64,000 bases of DNA from Pirellulaceae bacterium (GTDB lineage Bacteria > Planctomycetota > Planctomycetia > Pirellulales > Pirellulaceae). The position numbers and the translations under genes are program-made. The notes beneath the pieces were generated by a model. That model was not told the origin of the DNA. It ran no database searches and saw nothing but the letters and a program-made list of their open reading frames with translations. Position 1 is the stretch's first letter. Every line of letters starts with the position of its first letter. Location of the stretch: contig JANQLU010000075.1 of NCBI GenBank assembly GCA_028280445.1, positions 43,917-107,916 of the forward strand, in the 5' to 3' direction. Shown in pieces: positions 1-8,143 of the stretch.

Positions 1-1
1 C

Positions 2-490
2 GCGAAAGTGATCGAAATCTACGATCCGTTGAAAGGAAAGTTGTTGAAGACGATTGACGTTAAAAAACATTCCTTGAAAGCGCGATTAGGTCGGATCGGC
101 TTTGTCCAAGAAGGTAAGAAAATTGCCTGCATTCTTGGGAAGAGTAGGTTTGGAGTTCCACCTTTGGAGTTCGACTTGATCGATATTGAATCGGGGAAGC
201 GCGAAAAATGGAATAAACTTCCGATCATCTACAAATCGGAAAAATGTTCTTTTGGACGCAATTGTTTCGTTTCCGTCGATTCACGCGGCGAAGGTTATTA
301 CCCTTTGCCAAAAGACACAGTTAAAGTTAAAGAGAGCATTAAGCCAATCCAGATTCCATTTTCAGGCAAACCCGACGGCATCTCCGTCTCATGGGACGGT
401 AAATTCATCGCCGCGATCGATGGTTCGACCAAACATGGAAAAGGCGGAAGGATTCAGATTTGGAAAGCCACCATGACTCGGGCACAATAG
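2..490 (+). CDS. C-terminal part of a beta-propeller/WD40-like protein (runs off left edge)
   Basis: The reading frame is open to the first base, so the true start lies outside the window. The GTG at position 8 is only the first start codon visible. The translation contains propeller-blade-like stretches such as IEIYDPLKGKLLKTIDV near the left edge and DGISVSWDGKFIAAIDG near the end, followed by RIQIWKATM. These resemble the strand-turn-strand blades of WD40 or YVTN-type repeats, in which a variable is reported and then compared with a stored value. No catalytic motif is visible. The protein is likely a scaffold or sensor, similar in style to the membrane-anchored WD40-like protein at 38377. 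The family is inferred from blade rhythm only. Confidence 0.6.
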   Translation, partial: AKVIEIYDPLKGKLLKTIDVKKHSLKARLGRIGFVQEGKKIACILGKSRFGVPPLEFDLIDIESGKREKWNKLPIIYKSEKCSFGRNCFVSVDSRGEGYYPLPKDTVKVKESIKPIQIPFSGKPDGISVSWDGKFIAAIDGSTKHGKGGRIQIWKATMTRAQ

Positions 491-519
491 GATTTCCTTT
501 CTTCAGTAACCAGCGGCGA

Positions 520-711
520 TCATGACGCGTCCCAAATCGTCTTCTGTAGAAAGGCAGACAGTTTGGCGGCATCCTCGCGCAGTCTCTTTTTGTCACGATA
601 GCCGGCAACATATATTCGTTCGCCAGATCTCAAGACGACCAAATACTCTGCGCTTATGAGAAGGAAACTCGGATAGTGAGCAACAAATAAAGTGCGATTG
701 CAAACGTCCAA
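520..711 (-). CDS. Short ORF, possibly the frameshifted C-terminus of the upstream membrane protein
   Basis: The translation ends in a hydrophilic, coding-looking stretch: YLVVLRSGERIYVAGYRDKK, then a basic helix with alternating charges. The only available start is a TTG, and the ORF overlaps the 3' end of the membrane protein at 654-941 in another frame. Reading from that protein across a single frame change near 665-680 would give one continuous polypeptide with membrane helices followed by this cytoplasmic tail. Either these are two overlapping genes or one gene broken by an indel. No family is recognised. Confidence 0.4.
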   Translation of the reverse strand: MDVCNRTLFVAHYPSFLLISAEYLVVLRSGERIYVAGYRDKKRLREDAAKLSAFLQKTIWDAS

Positions 712-941
712 ATAAAAACTACGTCTCGGATGTCATATTCCTCTCTTTTACTGTTTCGCGTTCGCCAAAGGAATATCCTGTAGTTTAGCGGAACGAATAT
801 TATGATCGACAGGCAAAATCCACCGACGAACTTAATCCACAGAAGCGGGGGAAACGAATAAGAGACTATCGCAAAGGCAACAGAAGAAGAGATCAGAAGG
901 ACGAATCCGTTTAAAGTCGAAAAATGCCTAAACGGATTCAT
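654..941 (-). CDS. Small integral membrane protein
   Basis: A 95-residue protein with three probable membrane spans (about residues 10-28, 32-54 and 75-92), separated by a basic, charged loop containing RTRNSKREE near residues 61-69. It has no recognised domain. Its ATG lies inside a repeat (935-1085) shared with the region near 16.55-16.70 kb, so the start or the upstream signal may have been brought in by rearrangement. See the 520-711 entry for a possible frameshift that would add about 50 residues. Function is unknown. Confidence 0.5.
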   Translation of the reverse strand: MNPFRHFSTLNGFVLLISSSVAFAIVSYSFPPLLWIKFVGGFCLSIIIFVPLNYRIFLWRTRNSKREEYDIRDVVFIWTFAIALYLLLTIRVSFS

Positions 942-1085
942 GTCACTACTCTACCTTTTCCAAGATATGTTACGAGTTCGTGTTTATCAAATTGAACTTG
1001 AGCTTATTTGCGTCGTCGACGGACAAAACCAGCAACAGCGCCCAAACCGACCAACACTAACATGCTGCTTGGTTCTGGAATCGCA
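935..1085 (-). repeat. PEP-CTERM tail repeat, copy 1
   Basis: Nearly the same as 16553-16702. It covers about 70 bases downstream of the stop codon and the last 27 or so codons (AIPEPSSMLVLVGLG and the RRRRK end) of the PEP-CTERM gene at 1004. The coding sequence upstream of this point is unrelated in the two genes, so the shared piece is a movable 3' module. Confidence 0.8.
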
Positions 1086-1873
1086 TTCACGGTGAAAGAG
1101 TAAGCTTCAAACTGGCTTGCAGTTGAAGTACCACTATCGACCGAGTTTCCGTTGATGTTGAAGTTGAAAGCGCCATTTCCAGCACCCGCGTTGGCCGCAC
1201 CGTCAAAAAATGTCGAGTTAAAACCACCTAAAACCACAATGTAGTCACCGGCAACGAGGGTTTCAGTCAGGCTACTCAAAGAGCCTGTTCCACCATCGTC
1301 GTCATTGGCGACCAAAGTTCCGTCTGATCGATACAAACCAATCTCCGTGTCATATGCTGAACCTTCAGAATCAAAGGTCAGCTCTCCTTCGAAAAACGAA
1401 CCGAGGCTTGTGAAAGTCGCAGAACCGCTCCAGGTGAAGGACACGTTATTCCAGATCGAGTCAATAGATGAACCATTGTCATCATCGAAGCTTTCAAACG
1501 ATTCGATCGAAAACGTGTCTCCAGTGTTGACCCAGTACAGACCATTGAGTGTGGATGTCACGTTGATTGTGCCTGTAAATCCGCCAGTTGTAGTCGGATC
1601 GAAATCAACATCACCAAGTCCATTGGTGATGTTGAAGTCTGCTTCGCTGGCAAACGTGGCAGTATTGACCTCCGTCAAATCCCCGACGAAGTTAAAAGTG
1701 TTGAAGATTGCATTGGCACCACCATAAGTACCAGTAAAGGTCGTGTTAGCCGGCGAACCAATTGCCCCGGCAGAATTGATCGGACCCGCTTCGTTGATCA
1801 CGAACTGGCCGTTTACGGGGGCGACGAGGAGTGCCATGCACAAGCACGCCGCCGAGAGAACAAGTTTTTTCAC
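1004..1873 (-). CDS. PEP-CTERM sorted secreted protein with pre-peptidase-like domain
   Basis: Secreted protein with an N-terminal signal peptide (KKLVLSAACLCMALLV, cleavage after APVNGQ) and a C-terminal PEP-CTERM signal: AIPEPSSM, a hydrophobic helix, then RRRRK. Such signals are processed by an exosortase, which is not encoded in this window. The region from about residue 165 to 225 (SFFEGELTFDSEGSAYDTEIGLYRSDGTLVANDDDGG, LVAGDYIVVLGGF) resembles bacterial pre-peptidase or PPC-like beta-sandwich domains. The start is taken as GTG at 1873, since a GAGGT Shine-Dalgarno sits 7 bases upstream. The upstream ATG at 1897 would place that site inside the gene. A truncated close copy lies at 3800-4024. 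Confidence 0.88.
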   Translation of the reverse strand: MKKLVLSAACLCMALLVAPVNGQFVINEAGPINSAGAIGSPANTTFTGTYGGANAIFNTFNFVGDLTEVNTATFASEADFNITNGLGDVDFDPTTTGGFTGTINVTSTLNGLYWVNTGDTFSIESFESFDDDNGSSIDSIWNNVSFTWSGSATFTSLGSFFEGELTFDSEGSAYDTEIGLYRSDGTLVANDDDGGTGSLSSLTETLVAGDYIVVLGGFNSTFFDGAANAGAGNGAFNFNINGNSVDSGTSTASQFEAYSFTVNAIPEPSSMLVLVGLGAVAGFVRRRRK

Positions 1874-2067
1874 AAGCTGTACCTCAATTGGAAACAAATA
1901 AGACAGGAAGAATTCATGTGAATTGTTTATTAAACTTCCTCAACAAAATGACTAGACGGTTTCACATTGTTGCTTTGTGCACGCGGTCCAATATGTAGAA
2001 ACAACATTGAAAGGCAAATCTTCCACAGAATCTCAAAAAAAGAACATTTTTGATTGCACGGCGCTGC
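1679..2067 (-). repeat. PEP-CTERM 5' module repeat, copy 1
   Basis: About 385 bases that recur at 3830-4212 with few changes, and in shortened form at 17262-17372. The repeat holds the signal peptide, the first 60 or so codons of the PEP-CTERM gene, its ribosome-binding site and roughly 190 bases upstream. The shared upstream block ends in a CTTCCACAGAATCTCAAAAA motif. Confidence 0.85.
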
Positions 2068-2252
2068 TCATCTCTCAGGTCACAGAATCCATCCAGGATG
2101 AAGTGATTGCCTGGCAGAATCGGCCACTGGACGAAGTTTATCCGATTCTATTCAGGGATGGTTTGGTGGTTTCCACTCGCTGCGAAAGCAAGATCATTAA
2201 ACATACGATCTATCTGGCACTGGCAATCAAACTCCCGGCCAAGTTGCTTTAG
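2065..2252 (+). pseudogene. IS256-family transposase fragment
   Basis: The frame reads LISQVTESIQDEVIAWQNRP, then LDEVYPILFRDGLVV and KIIKHTIYLALAI. This matches the block around the first catalytic Asp of IS256-type (Mutator-like) transposases, where VTD..EEV.EWQNRPL..VYP is followed by D-A-L and a K/R-rich strand leading to YLALG. Only about 60 of the usual roughly 400 residues remain and no inverted repeats are visible. On its right it passes directly into a DnaB relic on the opposite strand, near 2230. The 5' part of the same ORF lies in the PEP-CTERM repeat and is unrelated. Confidence 0.75.
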
Positions 2253-2378
2253 GGAGCGTGAAATCTCTGAGATCTCTTGCACGCGGTTGCCCGCAAAGCT
2301 TGCGTTACCGGTGCTCATGAGTTGCAAATAATCCACGATGAGCAAATCCAAAGCGTCCTCAAATCTCAGCGATCTCAA
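2230..2378 (-). pseudogene. Replicative helicase DnaB fragment
   Basis: On the minus strand the translation reads LDLLIVDYLQLMS, about 10 residues, then NRVQEISEISRSLKQLGREF. This is the Walker B region (LIVIDYLQLM) and following helix (ENR.QEISEISR.LK.LA.EL) of the RecA-like domain of DnaB. Only some 45 residues are present, with no Walker A and no N-terminal domain, so it is a gene fragment. It abuts an IS256 transposase fragment of opposite orientation, which suggests an IS or phage-linked rearrangement carried both pieces here. Confidence 0.75.
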
Positions 2379-2446
2379 AGGTGGCGCATGGTTTTTTGCA
2401 TTTTAAGAAGGCGAAAATCTAGTCCGCCATTTTCAACTAACCAAAA

Positions 2447-3736
2447 TCAATCTTTGTGTACCGAATAACTGTCGCTTGCCCATTTGACCGCCTGCAAGTA
2501 AGCATCGAGAATCACAGGTTTACCCAAGCTGCCACACGAAACTTTCTTCCAATTCCCCTGTTCATATTCCAGGACACAACCGAGCACCTCTCCAAACACG
2601 CCTGTTTGATGCACAAGTGCTTTGCGGATATTCTCACATAGCGGAATATTTTTCACGACATCGTCTTTGGGAAGTTTAAGCAACACATCCATCGCGGAAA
2701 GCAGCCCCATCAGGAAAAAAGATTCTTGCTTATCGTTTTTTATTTTGAGTCCCAGCAACTCAGACATTTTGGCGCGGATAAGTGCCATTTTGACAAGTTC
2801 TTCTGGTTGTCCTTTCGCTGAATCGACGAGAACAATAAGATACAAAAATGTCTTGATCTGCCTAGTTCCAAGTAGAATGATCGCCTCTCGAATCGACTGA
2901 ACTTTCCGCTGAATCCCGAAGCAAACGGAATTGACGTAACGCAACAACTTGTAAGCCAGATTCGGAGTAGGCTCAATCAGCGAAGTCAGTTCCTCCAGAC
3001 AGATTTCCGGCTGTTGAAGCTTGGCAATCAACGAAAACGTGTTCATTTGATGCACAGCGACACGTTCTTGTTGAATAACAACTGGTTTGCACAAAAAGTA
3101 CCCTTGAAAGTAATCAAATCCCAGATTTTTGCAAAAAAGAAACTCCTCTTCCAATTCAATTTTTTCAGCCAGGAGTTTGACATTGACCTTTTTCAAACGC
3201 TCAACACATTTGATTAATTGATTTCTTGGAATCGACGGATACTCTACTTTGATAATATCCGCATACTCAATTAGCGGTTGCTGTTTTCGAGACATGACAA
3301 ACCCGTCGAGTGCGATTGTAAAGCCTTCATCTCGCAGGGAACTTAACGCATCCAGTACATGTTGCGTTGGGTTCACATCTTCAAGAATTTCGAGAACGAC
3401 TCGGTCACGTGGCAATGCGAGGCAATAGCCATTGATGAGAAATTCTTCCGTTATGTTGATAAATGCCGGCAGATCACCTACGACTTTTTCAAGTCCAATC
3501 TCAGTAAACGTGTCACGAATCAACTCAGCAGTTGCAAATTCTCCGTTTATTGCAGGAGCCTGATTCGTGCTACCATTGCAAAAAAGCAACTCATAGCCAA
3601 ATGTCTTCAGGTTTGATTTAAATATTGGCTGTCGGCCAACAAATACGTTGGCGGATTGGCACTTGGAATTTGTTTGTGAACTATCGTTTGACACTTTGTG
3701 GTTCTCAACTGGACGATTTACTGCAACTGCCGACAC
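2447..3736 (-). CDS. EAL-like plus HDOD signalling protein (YuxH type)
   Basis: A 429-residue protein. The N-terminal half (about 30-230) follows the layout of YuxH-type EAL domains: it opens with VFVGRQPIF, has VLEILEDV where active phosphodiesterases carry the EAL triad strand, then FTIALDGF, IIKVEYPSI, LLAEKIE and FDYFQGYFLCKP. The triad reads EIL and several metal-binding acids differ, so c-di-GMP hydrolysis is doubtful. The second half (about 240-429) is an HDOD domain: LTSLIEPTPNLAYKLLRYVN, then SIREAIILLGTRQIKTFLYL. Proteins of this build act as c-di-GMP or stress sensors. The start is a GTG at 3736. It stands alone, with mobile relics on both sides. Confidence 0.85.
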   Translation of the reverse strand: MSAVAVNRPVENHKVSNDSSQTNSKCQSANVFVGRQPIFKSNLKTFGYELLFCNGSTNQAPAINGEFATAELIRDTFTEIGLEKVVGDLPAFINITEEFLINGYCLALPRDRVVLEILEDVNPTQHVLDALSSLRDEGFTIALDGFVMSRKQQPLIEYADIIKVEYPSIPRNQLIKCVERLKKVNVKLLAEKIELEEEFLFCKNLGFDYFQGYFLCKPVVIQQERVAVHQMNTFSLIAKLQQPEICLEELTSLIEPTPNLAYKLLRYVNSVCFGIQRKVQSIREAIILLGTRQIKTFLYLIVLVDSAKGQPEELVKMALIRAKMSELLGLKIKNDKQESFFLMGLLSAMDVLLKLPKDDVVKNIPLCENIRKALVHQTGVFGEVLGCVLEYEQGNWKKVSCGSLGKPVILDAYLQAVKWASDSYSVHKD

Positions 3737-3799
3737 AGTTGAGACAGAAAAAATGTTAATCCATCATTGGATATGATTTTTGAACGTTGCGAACGAAAC

Positions 3800-4024
3800 T
3801 TAAAAACAAAACAAATTTGATTGTGTAAAATCCCCGACGAAGTCAAAAGTGTTGAAGATTGCATTGGCACCACCATAGGTGCCAGTAAAGGTCGTGTTTG
3901 CCGGCGAACCAATCGCCCCGGCAGAATTGACCGGACCCGCTTCGTTGATCACGAACTGGCCGTTTACTGGGGCGACGACGAGTGCCATGCACAAGCACGC
4001 CGCCGAGAGAACAAGTTTTTTCAT
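3800..4024 (-). pseudogene. Truncated copy of the PEP-CTERM gene at 1004
   Basis: From an ATG at 4024, preceded by the same GAGGT ribosome-binding site as the copy at 1873, the translation follows the first 60 or so residues of the upstream gene almost exactly (signal peptide ALVVAPVNGQ, then NTTFTGTYGGANAIFNTF). Identity stops after VGDFT near 3830, and the frame ends seven codons later. No PEP-CTERM tail follows. The promoter and start region are intact, so a short secreted peptide might still be made, but the gene is broken. Confidence 0.85.
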
Positions 4025-4212
4025 AAGCTGTACCTCAATTGGAAACAAATAAGACAGGAAGAATTCATGTGAATTGTTTATTAAACTTCTTCAACAAAAT
4101 GACTAGACGGTTTCGCATTGTTGCTTTGTGCACGCGGTCCAGTATGTAAAAGCAACATTGAAAGCAAATCTTCCACAGAATCTCAAAAAACTTTTAAATT
4201 GCACGGCGCTAC
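3830..4212 (-). repeat. PEP-CTERM 5' module repeat, copy 2
   Basis: Second copy of the block at 1679-2067. It includes the upstream untranslated part ending in the CTTCCACAGAATCTCAAAAA motif. The coding part is cut at the equivalent of base 1679. Confidence 0.85.
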
Positions 4213-4656
4213 GTCAAAATTTGCATCGGACCGCGCGACCGAACGCAAGAACGCAGAATTTGAATCTGCGTCGAATTTATCGTCCGAGGGGCCTTGGCGG
4301 CCAATCCCCTATCAACCAACATGAAAGTCGTGCCCAACATGAGAATGGCTTACGGGCTCTTGTTTCTTTTTGTATGTGCGATTCTGGCGACATTTTTTTC
4401 AATGTGCATCGATGTTTCACTCTGAGTGCGGGAAGACAGAGCCTGAATGTGCGTTGGTCTGATTCACCCTTTAAACAAAACGACTGCAATTCCAGTTTGC
4501 CGCCGGCGATTCTTGGTTGGATTCCGCTCCGTCAGCAATTCCGTTGCATCGCGTTTTTATCTTGCCATTGTGGGAGAGTTCGGACTTTAAGTAATGCGTC
4601 GACATCAAGCTTGAAAGATGAAACCGAGGTTTCTCGGCTTGTCGATTAACAATTCA
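4213..4656. other. Intergenic stretch with no convincing gene
   Basis: Open frames here have low-complexity or frame-shadow translations. A 34-codon ORF at 4321-4425 (+), MKVVPNMRMAYGLLFLFVCA onward, would encode a single hydrophobic helix. It has no clear ribosome-binding site and I do not call it. Confidence 0.5.
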
Positions 4657-4770
4657 TTAAAGTCCCAGAAGTTTGTTGAATACAAGTGCTGTCACATAAG
4701 CAAGAAGTAATCGCCAACTGAAAGTGAATTGTGAAGTTGCGGATATTGCCGGTTGTTCGCGTTTTTCCAT
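4657..4770 (-). CDS. Possible small hydrophobic protein downstream of the MFS gene
   Basis: A 37-residue ORF that starts 15 bases after the MFS stop codon on the same strand. It has a hydrophilic N-terminus (MEKREQPAISATSQF) and a hydrophobic C-terminal helix (WRLLLAYVTALVFNKLLGL). Its position and amphipathic shape suggest a small membrane peptide co-transcribed with the transporter. The ribosome-binding site (GAGTGA) is weak. It could be a chance ORF. Confidence 0.35.
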   Translation of the reverse strand: MEKREQPAISATSQFTFSWRLLLAYVTALVFNKLLGL

Positions 4771-4785
4771 GAATTCACTCAGATG

Positions 4786-6015
4786 TTATTTATCAGTTGT
4801 CGATAAGCCAATTCCCGCCCGACGAAACATTGGTGTGCACCACGCTACAATCGCAAAAATAATCGCAACGAAACCAAGCCATCGAAACGCGAGCCAATAA
4901 CTCCCTGTAGCCATTTGGGTCTCGGCGAGCAGCTTTGGCCCAAGTGCAGAGGCTACCACGCCGACAGCTTGAGCAATTCCCTGAACCCTTCCTAAATGTT
5001 TTGGACCGAACGCCTTTCCATAACCGACAAAGAACAGGACTGCAAACGCTCCGCCACAGATTCCAAAGAGAGCGAAGAGTAAAACAACTTGGCCCGTTGA
5101 CTGGAGTTGCGGAAGTCCCAGCATGACAACGGCCAAAATTAGCAAGCTCCCCGCCAACAATCGATTTGTCTTCCAATGAGATGAAAGCCACCCGATCAGA
5201 AAGTTACCTACCAACCCAGCGCCCATCATGGAAATCATCGCGGCAATGTAAACCGATCTGCCGAAGCCAAGTTCCTCTAAAACAGATTCACAAAACAGGG
5301 TCAGGCCGGACAAAATCAGGTAGTAGAGCGCGACGCTGACTGTGAAGGTCCAGAAGGTTGATGTTCGTATTGCGTCTAGCCAGCCGACAGACTCTTCATC
5401 GGAATGCGACTTACTGATTTCTTTGCCTTTCGCCGGGATAACTGTGAAAGCAAATGCTGAGACGGCTATCAAAGCAATGCCGATTCCAAACCAACAGCTT
5501 CGCCAGTTTTGCTGGTCAATCAGCCCGCCTACGAGAGGTATCGCGGTCGCGAATCCCAATGCTACCAATGCAGAGAAGATTCCAAGAGCGATACCGAGAT
5601 GTGTGTCGAACCACTTCCCAACGGCGGTCACCGAGGCTGTTGAAAGAGAGCTCTGCCCGAATCCGCGTGACAAAATGAGGAAGAGCAGTAAATTTGCAGC
5701 CGCCACGTAAATGGACATCGTGATCGTTATAACAGCGACCGGGATTACAGCAAACGAAAGGCAAACTCGGACGCCCCATCGATCAATGGCTTTACCGCAG
5801 ATGGGGCTGAACAAAGCTCCGAGGATCGTTGCCCAAATAGTCAGGTTGGAATAGTGGACTCGCGTGATCTGCAGGTCTGTGAGCAAGGGCTCTGTAATGA
5901 GCCCAAGTCCAACGGTGCGTCCTGGCAAAGTAGCCACCATTGCCAGGGAGGCCACGAATACAACGCGCCAACCGGCGTATTTCCAACTCCCTTCGAGTGT
6001 ACTCACCACGTTCAT
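4786..6015 (-). CDS. MFS transporter
   Basis: About 410 residues with roughly twelve membrane spans in two halves separated by a charged loop (AKGKEISKSHSDEESVGW, about residues 200-220). The segment after the second span, GKAIDRWGVRVC, matches the MFS loop 2-3 motif G..aDR.GrR. The equivalent loop in the second half is FLIGWLSSHWKTNRLLAG. The layout fits the oxalate/formate-antiporter-like or general MFS group, but the substrate cannot be read. I chose the ATG at 6015 because the upstream GTG at 6048 adds only a hydrophilic leader without a better ribosome-binding site. Divergent from the PEP-CTERM gene at 6522, with two repeat elements between. Confidence 0.85.
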   Translation of the reverse strand: MNVVSTLEGSWKYAGWRVVFVASLAMVATLPGRTVGLGLITEPLLTDLQITRVHYSNLTIWATILGALFSPICGKAIDRWGVRVCLSFAVIPVAVITITMSIYVAAANLLLFLILSRGFGQSSLSTASVTAVGKWFDTHLGIALGIFSALVALGFATAIPLVGGLIDQQNWRSCWFGIGIALIAVSAFAFTVIPAKGKEISKSHSDEESVGWLDAIRTSTFWTFTVSVALYYLILSGLTLFCESVLEELGFGRSVYIAAMISMMGAGLVGNFLIGWLSSHWKTNRLLAGSLLILAVVMLGLPQLQSTGQVVLLFALFGICGGAFAVLFFVGYGKAFGPKHLGRVQGIAQAVGVVASALGPKLLAETQMATGSYWLAFRWLGFVAIIFAIVAWCTPMFRRAGIGLSTTDK

Positions 6016-6155
6016 GTTTCTAGATTTCGACTCGATCCATTGTGTCACCGCCAGCGCCGCATTTGCACCATTGGCTCAAAATGTCAAAAAGTTTCCTACC
6101 GTAATAGGATTTTGCATCAGGAATTGTAACTCAAGTGGAGCCAACGACTTCCTAC

Positions 6156-6245
6156 AATCGCAACCCGAAGCGTGAGCGAGGGACCACAACCACACAAAAG
6201 TGCAGTTAAACGTCGTCCCTCACTCATGTTTCGGGTTGCGATTTT
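6156..6245. repeat. Palindromic element family A, copy 1
   Basis: Imperfect inverted repeat. The left arm contains CGCAACCCGAAGCGTGAGCG followed by AGGGACC, and the right arm is its complement with a few mismatches ending in CGGGTTGCGATT. It can fold into a stem of about 30 base pairs. A second copy lies at 38297-38384. Confidence 0.85.
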
Positions 6246-6325
6246 TGTTTAATGCAAAATCCTAGTAAGCATCGGGGACGAACCAATACTGAATAGAGCT
6301 TGACGGGCTTGTTTATTGAGATCAA

Positions 6326-6383
6326 GGCCTAGGCAGTGTTGACTAAACGTGAGCGGCAAGGCGCTCGTAAAGACCGGCGGGTA
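6326..6383. repeat. Palindromic element family B, half copy
   Basis: Contains the half-site GTTGACTAAACGTGAGCGGC then AAGGCGCT and a short ACCGGCGG, so only one arm and part of the turn of the complete element at 47263-47387 are present. Confidence 0.7.
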
Positions 6384-6521
6384 ACTGCACTCACTAGCAC
6401 GAGTAATCCAAGTCAGTATTTTAAAATATATTCAAAAACTCAGGCAGAAATTCGGTGAACGTCCGTATTCCGATTTGCACCATTCGATTCTTTGATGCCA
6501 GAATTGAGTTTGTGAAAATCC

Positions 6522-7124
6522 ATGCATAAAATACTTCTTGCCACATTACTCTCCATACTCATCATCTACCCCACCCAATGCAAATCCGACATTATTTTTT
6601 GGTCCGTTAACTGGGACAGCTCGACAGATTCAGGAACTTATTTCGTGAATGGAGTTACGGTGGACCTGTCCGTTCCAGGTGTGAATACCATTCAGGAGAC
6701 TGGAGACTACTTACGACTCCAAAAAACATCAGGTTCCAGCCAAGAGTATTTAATTAACTTTTCTTCTGCCGTTACGTTTTCACTACCAATTGGTCACCTT
6801 AATAGTAACTTGGAAAGTGTTCAATTTTCGATCACGCCAACCAGTTCAATCATTGACGACGAACATGTCCTGGTCGGGAATATTTTGCAAGCCAACAACA
6901 GCGAGATCAATGATGTATCGACGCTCTCCTGGAACAATATCACTTCGCTGACATTTGATTACATATACACTCCCAGCCAATCGTCATTGGACATTTACAA
7001 TGCAACGATCGCATCAGTTCCTGAACCTGGAGGTTGGTTGCTGACGACACTTGGCTTGGTGATTTTCAGTGCCGTCGGACTTCGACGTAAGAAACGAATC
7101 GAACGAACCTTCATCGTGCAATAA
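6522..7124 (+). CDS. PEP-CTERM sorted secreted protein
   Basis: A 200-residue protein with a signal peptide (HKILLATLLSILIIYPTQC, cleaved near KSD) and a C-terminal PEP-CTERM signal: SVPEPGGWLL, a hydrophobic helix, then RRKKR. The mature part is beta-rich (DYLRLQKTSGSSQEYLINF) and has no recognised enzyme motif. Expected to be exported by Sec and then processed by an exosortase for the surface or matrix. There is no clear Shine-Dalgarno before the ATG, but the signal peptide begins exactly there. Gene stands alone. Confidence 0.85.
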   Translation: MHKILLATLLSILIIYPTQCKSDIIFWSVNWDSSTDSGTYFVNGVTVDLSVPGVNTIQETGDYLRLQKTSGSSQEYLINFSSAVTFSLPIGHLNSNLESVQFSITPTSSIIDDEHVLVGNILQANNSEINDVSTLSWNNITSLTFDYIYTPSQSSLDIYNATIASVPEPGGWLLTTLGLVIFSAVGLRRKKRIERTFIVQ

Positions 7125-7492
7125 GCAGAAGCGCGGTCCAACGCACAACCACCAAAATCAATCCTCGTCCTGACTGTGTCGGCTAGGTTATTCTCGTTCG
7201 AACCCGCCAACGAAATTCGAACAGGGCAACACAAACGCACGGAACGCCAAATCTGAATCGGCTTCATCGCCGAAAGGCAACGCTTCGGCTTCATCGCCCA
7301 AAGTGTTCCCCATTATCCCCGTGTCGTTTCACACCGATGCATATTGATTGTATCGTACAGGCACAGGCGATAGGTTAGCATTAACTCCTGGCCTTCTATC
7401 ATCGCAATCGAATCTTGAGTCTTTTGAAGTCACTCTTGCAGTTGCGAGGCCTCCATCAAAAACATCCGGTAATCCGACAAGGACGGTGGAAA
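7125..7492. other. Intergenic, with a weak fragment of repeat family C
   Basis: No gene supported. Around 7268-7340 the order GCTTCATCG, CCCCATT, TCCC, GTTTCAC, CCGAT echoes the left end of repeat family C (15021, 19099), as a degenerate partial copy. Confidence 0.35.
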
Positions 7493-8143
7493 ATGACCTC
7501 GGCAAGTTCTGAAAGTTATTTGCAGCTTAATGTTTGGTTCACAACGAACCACAATCGAGTCAACCAAAGTAGTCGTTATCCTGAACGATTTGGCGGCCAT
7601 ATGGGTTTGGAGATAGTCAACGCAGAAAAAAGTCAATATCTGGGCTGGTGGCCTGACGACTTCAGCGTCCGCCATGATCGCGATGAGCTTGATGAGAATT
7701 TCATTGAAAGAACTCGTCGTTATTTAAATCGGCGTACTAGCAGGCGAACTGAGTTTTCGACAAAGCCCATTGGAAATTTGAATGTTTTGGATCCAGACCT
7801 TATTGATTCAGTATTGGTTGGCAGTAACAGAATCGAAGAAGGCTCGACAATGAATCAATGGAATGAAGCCCTACCAAACGTTGCCTACAAGTGGATTCGA
7901 ACGTCAGAGCAAATCACAACTGCCATTCAGGCTAAGGATGATTTCTATAATGAAAGGGGGCAGCCATCTTATCACACAATATGGCGAAATTGTGCGACGG
8001 CGTGCGCTCGCATTTTGCAAGCCGCCGACATCCAGCTAGGAAAATGTTTGATTTATTGGTCACCGTCTGTACTCTTTCGACGTATTGAAGCTAAGAGGCT
8101 TCTTGGAGCGGAGAAAACCTTTCCACTCCGCGATGCGAACTGA
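7493..8143 (+). CDS. Uncharacterised protein, possible circularly permuted papain-like (NlpC/P60-type) fold
   Basis: A 216-residue protein from the ATG at 7493, which has GGACGGTGG just upstream. The longer frame from 7415 lacks a ribosome-binding site. A His occurs early in GGHMGLEIV (about residues 35-43) and a Cys follows Asn in WRNCATACARILQAA (about 190-204). In permuted NlpC/P60 or LRAT-like hydrolases the His strand precedes the N-C helix in just this way, giving a cysteine peptidase or amidase. There is no signal peptide, so it could be a cytoplasmic enzyme or an effector exported by a contact system. The fold is inferred from two motifs only. Confidence 0.55.
   Translation: MTSASSESYLQLNVWFTTNHNRVNQSSRYPERFGGHMGLEIVNAEKSQYLGWWPDDFSVRHDRDELDENFIERTRRYLNRRTSRRTEFSTKPIGNLNVLDPDLIDSVLVGSNRIEEGSTMNQWNEALPNVAYKWIRTSEQITTAIQAKDDFYNERGQPSYHTIWRNCATACARILQAADIQLGKCLIYWSPSVLFRRIEAKRLLGAEKTFPLRDAN

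Noticed and set aside
1305..1727. 140-codon plus-strand ORF
   Set aside because: Antisense shadow of the PEP-CTERM gene at 1004.
2447..3736. Active c-di-GMP phosphodiesterase
   Set aside because: The EAL triad is EIL and metal-binding positions differ, so activity cannot be claimed.
4128..4649. 173-codon plus-strand ORF
   Set aside because: Starts inside the PEP-CTERM repeat and has a composition unlike protein.
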